DNA of 64,000 bases from Lachnospiraceae bacterium (GTDB lineage Bacteria; Bacillota; Clostridia; Lachnospirales; Lachnospiraceae), in NCBI GenBank assembly GCA_017433725.1, contig JAFRGQ010000007.1:1-64000 (forward strand). The letters are read 5' to 3'. How positions within the stretch are numbered: the first letter of the stretch is position 1; each line of letters begins with the position of its first letter. The translations under genes were made by a program, and so were the position numbers. Shown piece by piece: positions 52,332 through 62,002 of this stretch. The notes beneath the pieces are model-generated. The model did no database searches and was not told the origin of the DNA. It saw only the letters and a program-made list of their open reading frames with translations.

Positions 52332-54155
52332 ATGAGTGAAGAAATAAGATTCAAGTATCTGGAAGAACTTGAACGCTCGGAAGCACTCGACGACGCACAG
52401 GATACCTCGCGGGAGCGGAGGCGCAAGCGTCGTAGCGAAGAAGGCAGTGAACGTCCGAAAAAGAAAGGACGCGCTAAGTCTGACAGTAGAGGAAAAAGCA
52501 GGGAGGAAAGCTCCGGAAATACGGTCAGAAAAAATAAACGAGGCAGCGGAGCCGAGCAGACCGAGAAAAAACGAAAAAAGAAATCATCAGATCCGGAAAG
52601 AAGCGTCCGGAATATTTCTGCGCCTGAAAAAAGAAACAGCAGCAGACGACGTGCTGAACGCACTGAGACGGTAAGAAGGACCTCAGGAAGGAGAAAAACA
52701 TCCGACAATCGAAGAAGAAGTGTCGACAGCGGCGGAAGGGTGACTGACTGGGATGCATTTCTTGAAGAAACTGCCCGCCTTGAAGCAGAGGAAAGCAGAA
52801 GAGCTGAACGGGAAAGCCGTGAACGCAAGAACAGGCGGTCGAATGCCGCTGAGCGCAGAGAACGTGAGGAGAAGGCAAGGCGTGCGAATATCATCAGGAT
52901 TGTTTCAATTCTCGCAGGCGTTATAGTTTTGTTTCTTGTCGTAAGAACTGTCATCCATGTTGTGACGTCCCATGGCAAAAAAGATGCCGGAACCGAAAGC
53001 ACGGAAACTACTTATACAGGTATTGTCACAAGTCCTAACAATTCGGGATCGAACGGTACAGGGAATGAGACTTCTGCCGACGTGACTGTCGCTCCTACTT
53101 CCAGTGTAGTCAGCATCGACAGTGCGGAACAGCTTACGACACTTTTTGAGGATTGGGAATACACGCCTTCGGAAACAGATATCGCCCCGGAGGGTGATAT
53201 CGTTCCGACGACAGATACTTTCTATTCTCATGATATGATGAAGCGTGATCTATACCTGTTGCGCGAGAGGTATCCCGATACAATGTCGATTCTTCGATTC
53301 GGCTATTCGGCCGACGGACGCGACCTGTTGGATGTTGTAATAGGGAATCCGGACGCGCAGAAGGATGTTATTATTCAGTACTCGATGCACGCTCGTGAAT
53401 ACGTCAATTCACTGCTTGCCATGAAGCAGATCGAGGAACTGCTTAAGGGAATGAGCAACGGTACGCAGTATAACGGTGCGGCGTATTCGGATATTCTGCA
53501 GGATGTAAGACTGCATCTTATACCGATGATGAATCCGGACGGAGTTATGATCGCTCTTTACGGTTTCGACGCAATCGGGAACGAGACTATTCGAAACGGT
53601 CTTTATGAATGCTGGCAGAGTGATATTCTTCTCGGAAAGGGTGATCCCGATATTGCGGCTTATTACCAACGATGGAAAGCCAATGCGAGATGTGTGGACC
53701 TGAACAGAAATTTTGATTGCGGATGGGAGACAACGGTCGGAACGACTCAGCCTTCCTGCAGCAGATATAAGGGAGAGTCTGCGGCTTCGGAACCGGAAAC
53801 AAAAGCGCTTGTCGCTCTGAAAGATGCTATCAACTGTGTGGGACAGATTGCATATCATTCTGAAGGTGAACTTGTTTACTGGGATTACGGCTCATTGGGG
53901 GATCTGCATGTAGTGGATGAACAGCTTGCGGATCTTGTGAGCGGTATTACAGGGTATAAGAAGGAATCTACTATCTCCAGCAACCAGGAGACTGCGGGCT
54001 GCAGCGATTATTTTATTCTTAAATGCGCCATTCCTTCAATTACAATTGAGACAGGCGTCGGAGAATGCCCGATCTATATTGACCAGTGGGATGCGATATG
54101 GAATCAGAACGCACAAGTACTGCCTGCTGTTGCTCAGTTCTTTGCACAGCAATGA
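52332..54155 (+). CDS. Membrane-anchored M14 zinc carboxypeptidase
   Basis: 607 residues. The first 185 are extremely charged and low in complexity (Arg, Lys, Glu, Ser), probably cytoplasmic and disordered. A membrane helix follows at about 197-217 (IVSILAGVIVLFLVVRTVI), then a Thr/Ser-rich linker and an M14 peptidase domain (about 300-607). Zinc ligands are seen in HAREY (HxxE) and in YHSEG. GYSADGRDLLDVVIG, MMNPDG and the catalytic Glu of ITIETGVGE are also present. It probably trims wall peptides or exported proteins outside the cell. Such a large basic cytoplasmic head is unusual for an M14 enzyme. Confidence 0.87.
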   Translation: MSEEIRFKYLEELERSEALDDAQDTSRERRRKRRSEEGSERPKKKGRAKSDSRGKSREESSGNTVRKNKRGSGAEQTEKKRKKKSSDPERSVRNISAPEKRNSSRRRAERTETVRRTSGRRKTSDNRRRSVDSGGRVTDWDAFLEETARLEAEESRRAERESRERKNRRSNAAERREREEKARRANIIRIVSILAGVIVLFLVVRTVIHVVTSHGKKDAGTESTETTYTGIVTSPNNSGSNGTGNETSADVTVAPTSSVVSIDSAEQLTTLFEDWEYTPSETDIAPEGDIVPTTDTFYSHDMMKRDLYLLRERYPDTMSILRFGYSADGRDLLDVVIGNPDAQKDVIIQYSMHAREYVNSLLAMKQIEELLKGMSNGTQYNGAAYSDILQDVRLHLIPMMNPDGVMIALYGFDAIGNETIRNGLYECWQSDILLGKGDPDIAAYYQRWKANARCVDLNRNFDCGWETTVGTTQPSCSRYKGESAASEPETKALVALKDAINCVGQIAYHSEGELVYWDYGSLGDLHVVDEQLADLVSGITGYKKESTISSNQETAGCSDYFILKCAIPSITIETGVGECPIYIDQWDAIWNQNAQVLPAVAQFFAQQ

Positions 54156-54213
54156 GATGATGAGCGACAAGCGAAGCGGTTTTCATACTATAATCTGAAT
54201 CAAGGAGATATAC

Positions 54214-54960
54214 ATGGAAGAGAATCAGCAGTCCAAAGAGATAGAAATAGATCTCAGAGAAGTCTTTGCAGAGCTTTGGTCACATGCTCTGATTATTGTC
54301 CTCGCAGCTGCCGTTGTCGGAATCGCTGTTTTCCTGTTCACGTCTCTGCTTGTTACTCCCGAGTATACTTCCGAGACCAGAGTTTTCATCCTTAACAGGA
54401 CAGATCAAAATTCCGGAATTATCAACACGCAGGACCTGAATACGTCCACATATCTGACGCAGGATATCCTTCAGCTGGTCACCTGCCGTCCGGTTCTTGA
54501 AAATGTCATCACCAATCTCGGTCTGGACATGACGACAAGGCAGCTGGAAAGCGAGATATCCGTTTCCAATCCGTCCGATACACGTTTCATCGTGATAAGG
54601 GTCGAAGATATGGATCCTTATCAGGCACAGGCGATAGCAGATGCCGTTCGTGTTGCCGCGGCGGAGGAAATCACAGAGATTATGGATATCGAAGCGGTCA
54701 ACACAGTCGAGGAGGCGAGCATGCCGACATCCAAGTCGAGTCCGAGTACCATGCGTGACACTATGCTCGGATTTATTGTCGGTGCATTGATCGCGATGAT
54801 CGGTATCGTTCTGAATTATATGTTCAATGATACGATCAAGACATCCGAGGATATCGAAAAATATCTGAATCTCTCAGTTCTTGGCGTTATACCGAAAGAG
54901 CAGAATGTCAACGGAGAAAAGAGTCGCAAGAGAAAAAACAGTGCAGCTAAAAGGAGATAA
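54214..54960 (+). CDS. Wzz/CapA-type polysaccharide co-polymerase, BY-kinase activator
   Basis: 248 residues with two membrane helices (about 25-48 and 188-207) flanking an extracellular domain. It has the Wzz motifs IDLREVFAELWSHA, YTSETRVFILNR, SNPSDTRFIVIRVED and PTSKSSPSTMRDTML, with the Pro-rich motif before the second helix. In Firmicutes this adaptor activates the separate tyrosine kinase, encoded here by the next gene two bases later. It controls exopolysaccharide chain length. A CAAGGAGAT site precedes the start; a TATAAT lies at 54189-54194. No glycosyltransferase genes are adjacent in the window. Confidence 0.87.
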   Translation: MEENQQSKEIEIDLREVFAELWSHALIIVLAAAVVGIAVFLFTSLLVTPEYTSETRVFILNRTDQNSGIINTQDLNTSTYLTQDILQLVTCRPVLENVITNLGLDMTTRQLESEISVSNPSDTRFIVIRVEDMDPYQAQAIADAVRVAAAEEITEIMDIEAVNTVEEASMPTSKSSPSTMRDTMLGFIVGALIAMIGIVLNYMFNDTIKTSEDIEKYLNLSVLGVIPKEQNVNGEKSRKRKNSAAKRR

Positions 54961-54962
54961 GT

Positions 54963-55664
54963 ATGCCGTTTGTCCAGTTCAAAGATATCGGAAAGAATTT
55001 TCAGCTCGACGAATCAATAAAAATGCTCCGCACGAACATTGAATTCAGCGGAGAAAATATTCAGACGATCTGCATCACCAGCTGCCTTCCGAATGAGGGG
55101 AAATCCTCCATAGTCGCAAGACTTGCCATGTCCATGGCTGAAGCCGGGAAAAAAGTCGTCCTGATAGACGGAGACCTGCGCAACTCGGTCATGCTCGGCC
55201 GATACGATGTGCAGGGAGACGATCTGAAGGGACTCAGTCATTTCCTGACAGGACAGGGAACACTGGCTGAATGTATGTGTCAAACGGATTACCCTACCAT
55301 GCAGATGATCTTTTCCGGTCCCGAGACGCCAAATCCTGCTGAACTGCTCGGAGGAAAACGTTTTGCTGCACTGCTTGAAGCTATGCGGAACAATTACGAT
55401 TATGTTCTGATTGACACACCGCCTCTCGGTTCCGTCATTGATGCGGCCATTGTTGCAAGACAGTGTGACGGTGTAGCTCTTGTTATAGAATCAGGAGAGA
55501 TCAGTTATAAATTTGCTCAAAGTGTTAAAGCACAGCTTGAAAAATCTGAGTGCAGAATACTCGGATGTATCCTGAATAAGGTCGACATGGAGACCAGCGG
55601 CTATTACGGCAAGTATTACGGAAAATACTACGGCAAGTATTACGGAAGAAAGGGAAGCAAGTGA
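54963..55664 (+). CDS. CpsD/CapB-type bacterial tyrosine kinase
   Basis: 233 residues. Walker A appears as CLPNEGKSS (about 40-48), Walker A' as VVLIDGDLRNS and Walker B as YVLIDTPPLGSV, the BY-kinase set. The C-terminus is a Tyr-rich cluster of YYGK repeats, the autophosphorylation tail. It works with the Wzz adaptor upstream, and cycles of phosphorylation control polysaccharide export. The early region (SIKMLRTNIEFS) binds the neighbouring subunit in the ring. Confidence 0.93.
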   Translation: MPFVQFKDIGKNFQLDESIKMLRTNIEFSGENIQTICITSCLPNEGKSSIVARLAMSMAEAGKKVVLIDGDLRNSVMLGRYDVQGDDLKGLSHFLTGQGTLAECMCQTDYPTMQMIFSGPETPNPAELLGGKRFAALLEAMRNNYDYVLIDTPPLGSVIDAAIVARQCDGVALVIESGEISYKFAQSVKAQLEKSECRILGCILNKVDMETSGYYGKYYGKYYGKYYGRKGSK

Positions 55665-55665
55665 G

Positions 55666-56376
55666 ATGTCAAAGAGGGGAATGACAGTTTTTTTGTTGCT
55701 TCTGACAGGTGTTTTGATCGGAGCAGCCTGGTATTTTCTCAAAGATGTTGATAGAACACGACCGGAGATTACGTTTACGGGTGATCCGGCTCCATACAGG
55801 GAAGGGGAAGATGTTTCAATCCTTCTTTCAAATGTGACTGCCTATGACTCTCATGACGGAGACCTGACATCCGAAGTCCGTGTAAATCAGATTACTCCGA
55901 TTGATAATAAGACAAGAGCAAGAGTGACCTATGTAGTCATCGATGCACGAAAGAATATCGCGACGGCAAGTCAGATCGTGGATTACACGCCGCTTCCGGA
56001 TGAACTTGGAGATGAGAGTGTGACAGACAGCCCGGAAGACGTGTCTTTGGCGGATGAAAACGCTGCGTTAGGAGAAGGCACGCCTGATGAAGAGGCTCTG
56101 GAGTCTGTAAACGGCGAAGGTGTTAACGCCGAGGCGCCGGTTCTGGTACTCAATTCAGGTTCGGATATGATTTCAGCTTCCGATTCTTTTAATTATTCGG
56201 CTTATATTGCATCCGTTACGGACGATAAAGACTCACAGGATGAGCTTTTCCGGCACATAACGATTGATGGTGATTACAGCACTAACCGTGCCGGTACCTA
56301 TCCTCTTACGATTTATGTGACTGACAGTGACGGAAACAGCAGTAACAAGGAAACATTTATATTGTACAGAGGTTAA
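55666..56376 (+). CDS. Membrane-anchored protein with Ig/cadherin-like domains
   Basis: 236 residues, starting one base after the tyrosine kinase gene. It has an N-terminal signal anchor (about 6-24; VFLLLLTGVLIGAAWYFL). Two DUF5011-like Ig folds follow (about 30-112, with TAYDSHDGDLTSEV, and 160-235, with ASVTDDKDSQDEL and GTYPLTIYVTDSDGNSS), joined by an acidic linker. It is probably a surface protein tied to the polysaccharide locus. It does not overlap argS, whose start is placed at 56381. Confidence 0.72.
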   Translation: MSKRGMTVFLLLLTGVLIGAAWYFLKDVDRTRPEITFTGDPAPYREGEDVSILLSNVTAYDSHDGDLTSEVRVNQITPIDNKTRARVTYVVIDARKNIATASQIVDYTPLPDELGDESVTDSPEDVSLADENAALGEGTPDEEALESVNGEGVNAEAPVLVLNSGSDMISASDSFNYSAYIASVTDDKDSQDELFRHITIDGDYSTNRAGTYPLTIYVTDSDGNSSNKETFILYRG

Positions 56377-56380
56377 GCAT

Positions 56381-58165
56381 ATGCAGAACATTCAGAATAT
56401 ATTGACGGGAAAACTCGAGGAGGCGTTCGCACTTGCCGGTTATGACGAGAAATATGGATTTGTCCGTATGTCTGACCGCCCTGATCTCTGCGAATTTCAG
56501 TGCAACGGGGCACTTTCAGCTGCCAAGCAGTATCACAAAGCTCCGTTCATGATTGCTGATGATGTGATCTCCCGGCTGATAACGATCGAGGGAGTGAAAG
56601 ACATATTAACGGCTGAGGTAGTCCGCCCAGGGTTCATCAACATCAACGTAACGGGAGAGCTGCTTGCAGGATATCTGGAGGAGATGATGAAAGACGCTCA
56701 CCTTTCCGTCCCGCAGGTATCTTCGCCGAAAAAGATCGTGATCGATTATGGCGGACCGAACGTAGCGAAACCGCTGCATGTAGGTCATCTGCGCAGCGCA
56801 GTAATCGGCGAGAGCATCAAAAGACTTTGCCGCTCTGTCGGTAATGAAGTTCTCGGCGATGTTCATCTGGGTGATTGGGGCCTTCAGATGGGTCTTATCA
56901 TTACGGAACTCAAGGCGAGAAAACCGGATCTTATCTATTTTTCTGATGACGCTCCGGAAGATATGAACGCATATCCTATGGAAGCGCCTTTCACGATCAG
57001 TGAACTTGAGGAAATCTATCCGTACGCTTCTAAGAAATCGAAAGAGGATGAGGCCTATAAAGCCATGGCGATGGAAGCTACACATGAGCTGCAGATCGGA
57101 AGGCCGGGTTACAGAGCTCTCTGGAATCAGATTATGAAGCTCTCGGTAGCAGATCTCAAGAAGAATTATGAGAGACTGGATGTATCATTTGAACTCTGGA
57201 AAGGCGAGTCAGATGTTCAGCCGTATATAGCTCCGATGGTAGAGAAGATGAAGGCGGAAGGTACAGCTCATTTCGATCAGGGGGCTCTTGTCATCGATGT
57301 AGCGGAGCCGGATGACAAGAAGACGATTCCGCCATGCATGGTCCTTAAATCGGATGGCGCGTCCCTCTACAACACGACCGATCTTGCTACAATTGTGGAA
57401 CGAATGGAACTGTATGCACCGGATGAGATCATATATGTTGTCGATAAGCGCCAGTCGCTGTATTTTACACAGGTCTTCCGTGCTGCAAGAAAAGCGGGTC
57501 TGGTCGATGAGTCTACCGAGCTTGTCCATGTTGGATTTGGCACGATGAACGGAAGAGACGGCAAGCCCTTTAAGACAAGAGCCGGCGGCGTCATGCGGCT
57601 TGAGACACTCCTTAACGAGATAAACGAGGGGATGATAGGAAAAATCCGAGAGAACCGTAATGTGAGAGCGGAGGATGTGGAGAACACGGCAGAGATCGTC
57701 TCCCTTTCCGCTATTAAGTACGGAGATCTCTCGAACCAGGCAGCTAAAGATTATGTTTTTGATACAGATAAGTTTACTGCGTTCGAAGGGAACACGGGAC
57801 CTTATATTCTCTATACGATCGTTCGAATAAAGTCTATTCTCGAGAAGGCCGGTGAGAACGGAATCGACTGGCAGGATGCGAAGCTTCTTCCGCCTGCTGC
57901 AGCCGATGAAAAGAGTCTTATGCTGGATCTGACGAGATTCGGTACCGTGATCGGCGAGGCGTATGAGGAGCTTGCCCCGCATAAGATCTGTGCTTATATT
58001 TACGATACTGCCAATGATTTCAATCGATTCTATCACGAGACCAAGATTCTTTCAGAGCCGGATGAGGCTCGGAGAGCAAGTTATCTTAAGCTGCTGGAGG
58101 TGGCTTTGCGGGTACTCGAGAAGAGTATAGATATTCTGGGGTTTGGTGCTCCGGACCATATGTGA
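56381..58165 (+). CDS. argS: Arginyl-tRNA synthetase
   Basis: 594 residues. The N-terminal additional domain is followed by the class I site: DYGGPNVAKPLHVGHLRSA with HVGH near 131-134. The KMSKS loop is replaced by a KPFKTRAGG-type sequence, as is usual for many ArgRS enzymes. The C-terminal DALR anticodon-binding domain spans about 480-594 (LYTIVRIKSIL, FYHETKIL). ATG 56381 is chosen because AGAGG precedes it; the longer frame from 56327 would overlap the previous gene. A strong terminator follows. Confidence 0.96.
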   Translation: MQNIQNILTGKLEEAFALAGYDEKYGFVRMSDRPDLCEFQCNGALSAAKQYHKAPFMIADDVISRLITIEGVKDILTAEVVRPGFININVTGELLAGYLEEMMKDAHLSVPQVSSPKKIVIDYGGPNVAKPLHVGHLRSAVIGESIKRLCRSVGNEVLGDVHLGDWGLQMGLIITELKARKPDLIYFSDDAPEDMNAYPMEAPFTISELEEIYPYASKKSKEDEAYKAMAMEATHELQIGRPGYRALWNQIMKLSVADLKKNYERLDVSFELWKGESDVQPYIAPMVEKMKAEGTAHFDQGALVIDVAEPDDKKTIPPCMVLKSDGASLYNTTDLATIVERMELYAPDEIIYVVDKRQSLYFTQVFRAARKAGLVDESTELVHVGFGTMNGRDGKPFKTRAGGVMRLETLLNEINEGMIGKIRENRNVRAEDVENTAEIVSLSAIKYGDLSNQAAKDYVFDTDKFTAFEGNTGPYILYTIVRIKSILEKAGENGIDWQDAKLLPPAAADEKSLMLDLTRFGTVIGEAYEELAPHKICAYIYDTANDFNRFYHETKILSEPDEARRASYLKLLEVALRVLEKSIDILGFGAPDHM

Positions 58166-58176
58166 CGGTAACTATG

Positions 58177-58212
58177 CACACCGGGCCATTTTCGGCCCGG
58201 TGTGTTTTTTCT
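58177..58212 (+). terminator. argS terminator
   Basis: CACACCGGGCC (58177-58187) pairs with GGCCCGGTGTG (58194-58204), followed by TTTTTTCTT. Confidence 0.93.
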
Positions 58213-58310
58213 TGCTTTTGCATGGCGTTTATTTTATACTTAATATATCTTTTCAATGCCCTATGCGGTTCCCGGGGACAGGTCGTCCCGTTATTCCACA
58301 TTTTTTACTT

Positions 58311-58396
58311 TTCATCGCGCAATACTCGTGACGTGAGTTTTTGATATGTGCACAAAGTGTTACTTGTCTTCATCGTGATTACAATCTCGTTTGTAA
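58311..58396 (+). repeat. Dispersed structured element, copy 5 (module A, divergent)
   Basis: Shares TTTTCATCGCGCAATACTCG, GTGAC-GTGAG, GATATGTGCACAAAGTG and CATCGTGATTACAATCTCG with copy 2. The outer stem is degraded and module B is missing. It lies between argS and the kinase gene. Confidence 0.6.
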
Positions 58397-58431
58397 AAAA
58401 GTATTTCTGAACAACTTAAGAAAGGCGAACC

Positions 58432-59733
58432 ATGGAAAATATCGGAAAATACCGCATCCTGGCTCAGGTGGGTCAGGGTGGAATAGCATCTGTTTATCTC
58501 GCTGAAGATGCACGAATCGGAAAAAAGTGGGCCATCAAAGCCATACCGATGAGTAATATACCGAAAGATGGCATACTTCTCCTTCGAGATCTGGACCATC
58601 CGTCGCTTCCGAGGATCGTGGAAGAACTGGAAGGTGACGGAATGTATTATGAGGTCATGGATTACTTTGAAGGAACTCCTCTCGACCGATGGACCGAAAC
58701 GGGCCCCTGCGCTTCGGATGCCATCCATGTCTCACAGGAAATACTGGAATCTGTAGCGTATCTGCACAGCCGTGAAATTCCGATCATACACCGTGATTTG
58801 AAGCCGTCCAATTTTATCATTACCGCGGACTGTAAGGTTAAGCTGATCGACTTCGATCTGGCCTTGTCCGGTGAGCAAAGCGGACTTATGCCCATGGGCA
58901 CGAAAGGATACGCGCCGCCGGAGCAGTACAGGGGAATCTGCACGATGCGTGGCGATGTCTATGCGCTTGGCAGAACTGTTGCCTGTATTATGGCGTCTGT
59001 GAGAACGGGGAGGATGGGGATCTTTGAGCGAAGGCTCATTCGCCAGATTGCGGAAGTGTGCAGTAAGGCATGTTCCGTGAAATCGGAAAAGCGTTATGGG
59101 GACGCGGGTGAAATGCTTGAAGCATTTGAAAAATGCTGCCGAAAACGAACACTCTCCAAAATGTATGTTGGCGGAAGTGTTGCGGTACTCCTTGCGCTTA
59201 TTTTGTTCATATTCGGGAGAGATATTCTTCTGGATGCGCTTGCGGAGAATGCCGCTGCAAGAATTCGGAAAAATTACGAAAATGCACAAACGCTCATCTG
59301 CCGTTCGGTTTCTGAAAATGTTCGTGCAGACGCTTTGAAAGCTGACGAATACATAAGAAACTCGAAACATCTCCTTGGAAGCGTCGGACCGGCAGCCCGA
59401 ACTGAACTGGAAGAGAGCTATTATACACTTCATCATCATGCAATGATCATTGCGGGAAGTTTGGCTGATACTGAAAGTGAGCGGACGGATGCGTTCAGGA
59501 CTTGCATCTCGGAAGATATTGAATATGAAAAATTTCTCAAAGAGCAAGGGAGTATTGAAAAGCTTTTTAGTATGTATTCGGATGACGTAACACTCTGTCG
59601 GATTATCGGAGATGAAGGAAGTGCGGTAAGATTTTTTGAAAAAGCGATGGCCATGCCCGAAATATCATCCGAGTGCAGGACAACGCTTATGCACCGGGAG
59701 GAATTGTTCGTGCGAGATGAGGAGGAGAAATGA
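58432..59733 (+). CDS. Ser/Thr protein kinase with one membrane helix
   Basis: 433 residues. Kinase domain about 5-235: glycine loop VGQGGIASVYLAED, Lys in WAIKAI, catalytic HRDLKPSN and GTKGYAPPEQY. The DFG motif reads DFD in LIDFDLA; the metal-binding Asp is kept. A membrane segment at about 245-263 is followed by an extracellular helical region with no PASTA repeats, so it is not PrkC-like. It overlaps the next gene by ATGA. That gene encodes a secreted protein, suggesting a sensor pair. Confidence 0.88.
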   Translation: MENIGKYRILAQVGQGGIASVYLAEDARIGKKWAIKAIPMSNIPKDGILLLRDLDHPSLPRIVEELEGDGMYYEVMDYFEGTPLDRWTETGPCASDAIHVSQEILESVAYLHSREIPIIHRDLKPSNFIITADCKVKLIDFDLALSGEQSGLMPMGTKGYAPPEQYRGICTMRGDVYALGRTVACIMASVRTGRMGIFERRLIRQIAEVCSKACSVKSEKRYGDAGEMLEAFEKCCRKRTLSKMYVGGSVAVLLALILFIFGRDILLDALAENAAARIRKNYENAQTLICRSVSENVRADALKADEYIRNSKHLLGSVGPAARTELEESYYTLHHHAMIIAGSLADTESERTDAFRTCISEDIEYEKFLKEQGSIEKLFSMYSDDVTLCRIIGDEGSAVRFFEKAMAMPEISSECRTTLMHREELFVRDEEEK

Positions 59734-60839
59734 AGAAATATTACAACAATTGGGCGTGCATATTTATTGCGGGTTCGATTATTGCACTGTGCGTTCTTTT
59801 CTATACTGCGCACAATGCACATGCAGACGGAGAAATCATACTTTATCCCGGTGAAAAATATACGATTCCATGTCTCAATCAGCTTCTCTCAGGTCAGGAA
59901 TATGATATAGAGATAGAGAATCCGGATATCGTTGGCCTTGATGAGACCGGAAAATGTATCGTCGCTGTCGCACCCGGAACTACGGAAGTAACTGTTCGGC
60001 TGATTAACCCGGATGCCGGATACGTGTATGTGTTCGCTGTCGCAGATGTTTTCGGACAGCCTGCCGCGGGAATATATGATGAGCCTGGGGAAATTTATGC
60101 GTATGATCTTTACACAGATGGGATGGCGGAAGATGAGTGGACTCCGGAAAATAACCCTGAATCTCACAAATATGACGGAGCCGGCTCTTCAAATCAAACT
60201 GATGCGACAGTCAGACCTTATAAGGATCCGGGTGCCGATGAAGAACATGGTGAGGATGTAGGTACAGAACAGGGGGCGGTTACCGATACAGAACGGAATG
60301 CGGAATATAGTACAGAGCAGGCGCAGGGTAACGATACGGAAAAGGGATCGGATACCGGTACGGAGAAGGGTGCAGGTTATGATGCAGCCGCAGGGGATGA
60401 AAATATGTCATGGAATGCAGAAGGAGATAAATCAGAAACGACAGGACAGAACCATCCGACAGATGACATCGAGAAAGCAGCGGGAGAAGCGGGAAATGTA
60501 CCGAATGATACAGAACATCTTAGCTATCCGCCTGTTTATTTCACGCATGGAACCGGCAAGTATGATACTATAGTTCCGCCTCATTACACCTTGTGGATAT
60601 GCGCTCACAGCCGTGTACCGGTATCCGTTCTGTATGTCGGAGTGAACGGAGCTCCCATCCGGTATCGCTTTGTGAAAAAACTGATTTGCATATGTTCTGA
60701 TGATCTTCCGTCAGGTAATTGCCGGATTCAGGTGATTGTTGCAGATGCTGCGGGACGAGTGACTGTCATGAAAGAATACGGAGTTGCAAAATCGGAAGAC
60801 TTTTCCAATAAATTCATCATGTTGAATCATGGAAAATGA
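59730..60839 (+). CDS. Secreted protein of unknown function, partner of the kinase
   Basis: 369 residues. It has a signal peptide at 1-30 (IFIAGSIIALCVLF, then HAHA-type cleavage region NAHA). A bacterial Ig-like domain spans about 33-105 (GEIILYPGEKYTIP, VAPGTTEVTVRLI). A low-complexity acidic Thr/Glu/Asp stretch runs from about 140 to 260, with repeated TEKG/TEQG motifs. A C-terminal beta domain ends with VIVADAAGRVTVMKEYGV. It overlaps the kinase gene by four bases. I cannot assign a function. Confidence 0.65.
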   Translation: MKKYYNNWACIFIAGSIIALCVLFYTAHNAHADGEIILYPGEKYTIPCLNQLLSGQEYDIEIENPDIVGLDETGKCIVAVAPGTTEVTVRLINPDAGYVYVFAVADVFGQPAAGIYDEPGEIYAYDLYTDGMAEDEWTPENNPESHKYDGAGSSNQTDATVRPYKDPGADEEHGEDVGTEQGAVTDTERNAEYSTEQAQGNDTEKGSDTGTEKGAGYDAAAGDENMSWNAEGDKSETTGQNHPTDDIEKAAGEAGNVPNDTEHLSYPPVYFTHGTGKYDTIVPPHYTLWICAHSRVPVSVLYVGVNGAPIRYRFVKKLICICSDDLPSGNCRIQVIVADAAGRVTVMKEYGVAKSEDFSNKFIMLNHGK

Positions 60840-60850
60840 TGTGCTATACT
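60822..60850 (+). promoter_or_regulatory. Amidase promoter
   Basis: TTGAAT (60822-60827), 17 bases ending TGC, TATACT (60845-60850). It overlaps the end of the previous gene and excludes the earlier in-frame ATG at 60836. Confidence 0.75.
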
Positions 60851-60892
60851 GATTCGATAAGAGTGCAAAAATCTCTATACAGGGAGGTCCGT

Positions 60893-61999
60893 ATGAAAAA
60901 ATCATTCGGTGGCAATGGATTATCCTTTGCTATGATATTGGTAGGAGTATTGATACTGGCAGCATCCGGGATTCTGATCGGAATGCAGGTAGGCAATTCC
61001 ATGAGACAGAGTGCTTATGAGGAAGAGCTCGCACAGAAAAGAGAATATGAAGCCAAGGCACAGGCCGAGCGGGAGGCTGCCATGAAAGCTGCGCAGGAAG
61101 CTGCACAGGCTGAGGCGGAACAGAACCCGGCAACGCCGACTGCAACGCCTATTCCGGCCGATATTACTATGACGACGGAGCAGCTCGCAGCAGCTGCTGA
61201 AGCCATAAAGGGTGTCGGTATAGCCGGTACTTCAAATGTTTTTTCATACGCAGATGCACAGAAAAATGCCGGAATCTCTCTGAGCACAGAAGATGTACCG
61301 CAGCCGGATGGCACTGAGACAGCTCAGACTGCCGGTATGGTAATCACGCCTACGCCTACGCCGATGCCTTCCAAGATCGTCTGTATCGATCCGGGCCATC
61401 AGGCTGAGGAGATGACAGACACCGAACCGAACGGTCCCGGCTCTTCGGAGATGAAACAGAAGGTAACGAGCGGTGCCTATGGTGAATTTTCAGGGAAGAA
61501 CGAGTATGAGATAAACCTTGAGGTGAGTCTGAAGCTCAGAGATATACTTGTATCGAGAGGATACACGGTCGTCATGACCAGAGAGACGCACGACGTCACG
61601 ATTTCCAATGTTGAGAGAGCGCAGATCGCAACAGCTGCAAATGCTAACATTTTCGTACGTATTCACTGTAATGATGTGGATGAGGGCGACGTCACCGGCG
61701 TTCTGTGCTACGGTCCCGCAAGTGACAATACTTATCTGACACAGGATATTATTGAAAACAGTCAGAGACTGTGCGAAGTACTCCGGGATAACCAGTGCGC
61801 CGTAACCGGACAGAAGGCACTTAACAACCTCTATCAAAATGATATGACGGGAATCAACTGGGCGACTATGCCGGTTTCAATTGTAGAAATGGGATTTATG
61901 AGCAACGAGACGGAGGACCTGTTCCTTGCGAGCGAGGAAGGTCAGAATCAGATCGCAGAAGGACTGGCCAACGGCGTCGATGCTTATTTCGCAGGGTAA
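60893..61999 (+). CDS. N-acetylmuramoyl-L-alanine amidase (family 3)
   Basis: 368 residues from ATG 60893, with GGGAGG before it. A signal anchor (about 11-32), then an Ala/Glu-rich helix (40-80) and a linker, then an Amidase_3 domain (about 160-368). Zinc and catalytic residues are seen in CIDPGHQ, the Glu of KNEYEINLEVSLKL, RIHCND and the Glu of IVEMGFMSN. It cleaves the amide between muramic acid and the peptide stem. It probably acts in cell separation or wall turnover. The HAD-CPBP gene follows after three bases. Confidence 0.92.
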   Translation: MKKSFGGNGLSFAMILVGVLILAASGILIGMQVGNSMRQSAYEEELAQKREYEAKAQAEREAAMKAAQEAAQAEAEQNPATPTATPIPADITMTTEQLAAAAEAIKGVGIAGTSNVFSYADAQKNAGISLSTEDVPQPDGTETAQTAGMVITPTPTPMPSKIVCIDPGHQAEEMTDTEPNGPGSSEMKQKVTSGAYGEFSGKNEYEINLEVSLKLRDILVSRGYTVVMTRETHDVTISNVERAQIATAANANIFVRIHCNDVDEGDVTGVLCYGPASDNTYLTQDIIENSQRLCEVLRDNQCAVTGQKALNNLYQNDMTGINWATMPVSIVEMGFMSNETEDLFLASEEGQNQIAEGLANGVDAYFAG

Positions 62000-62002
62000 A
62001 AT

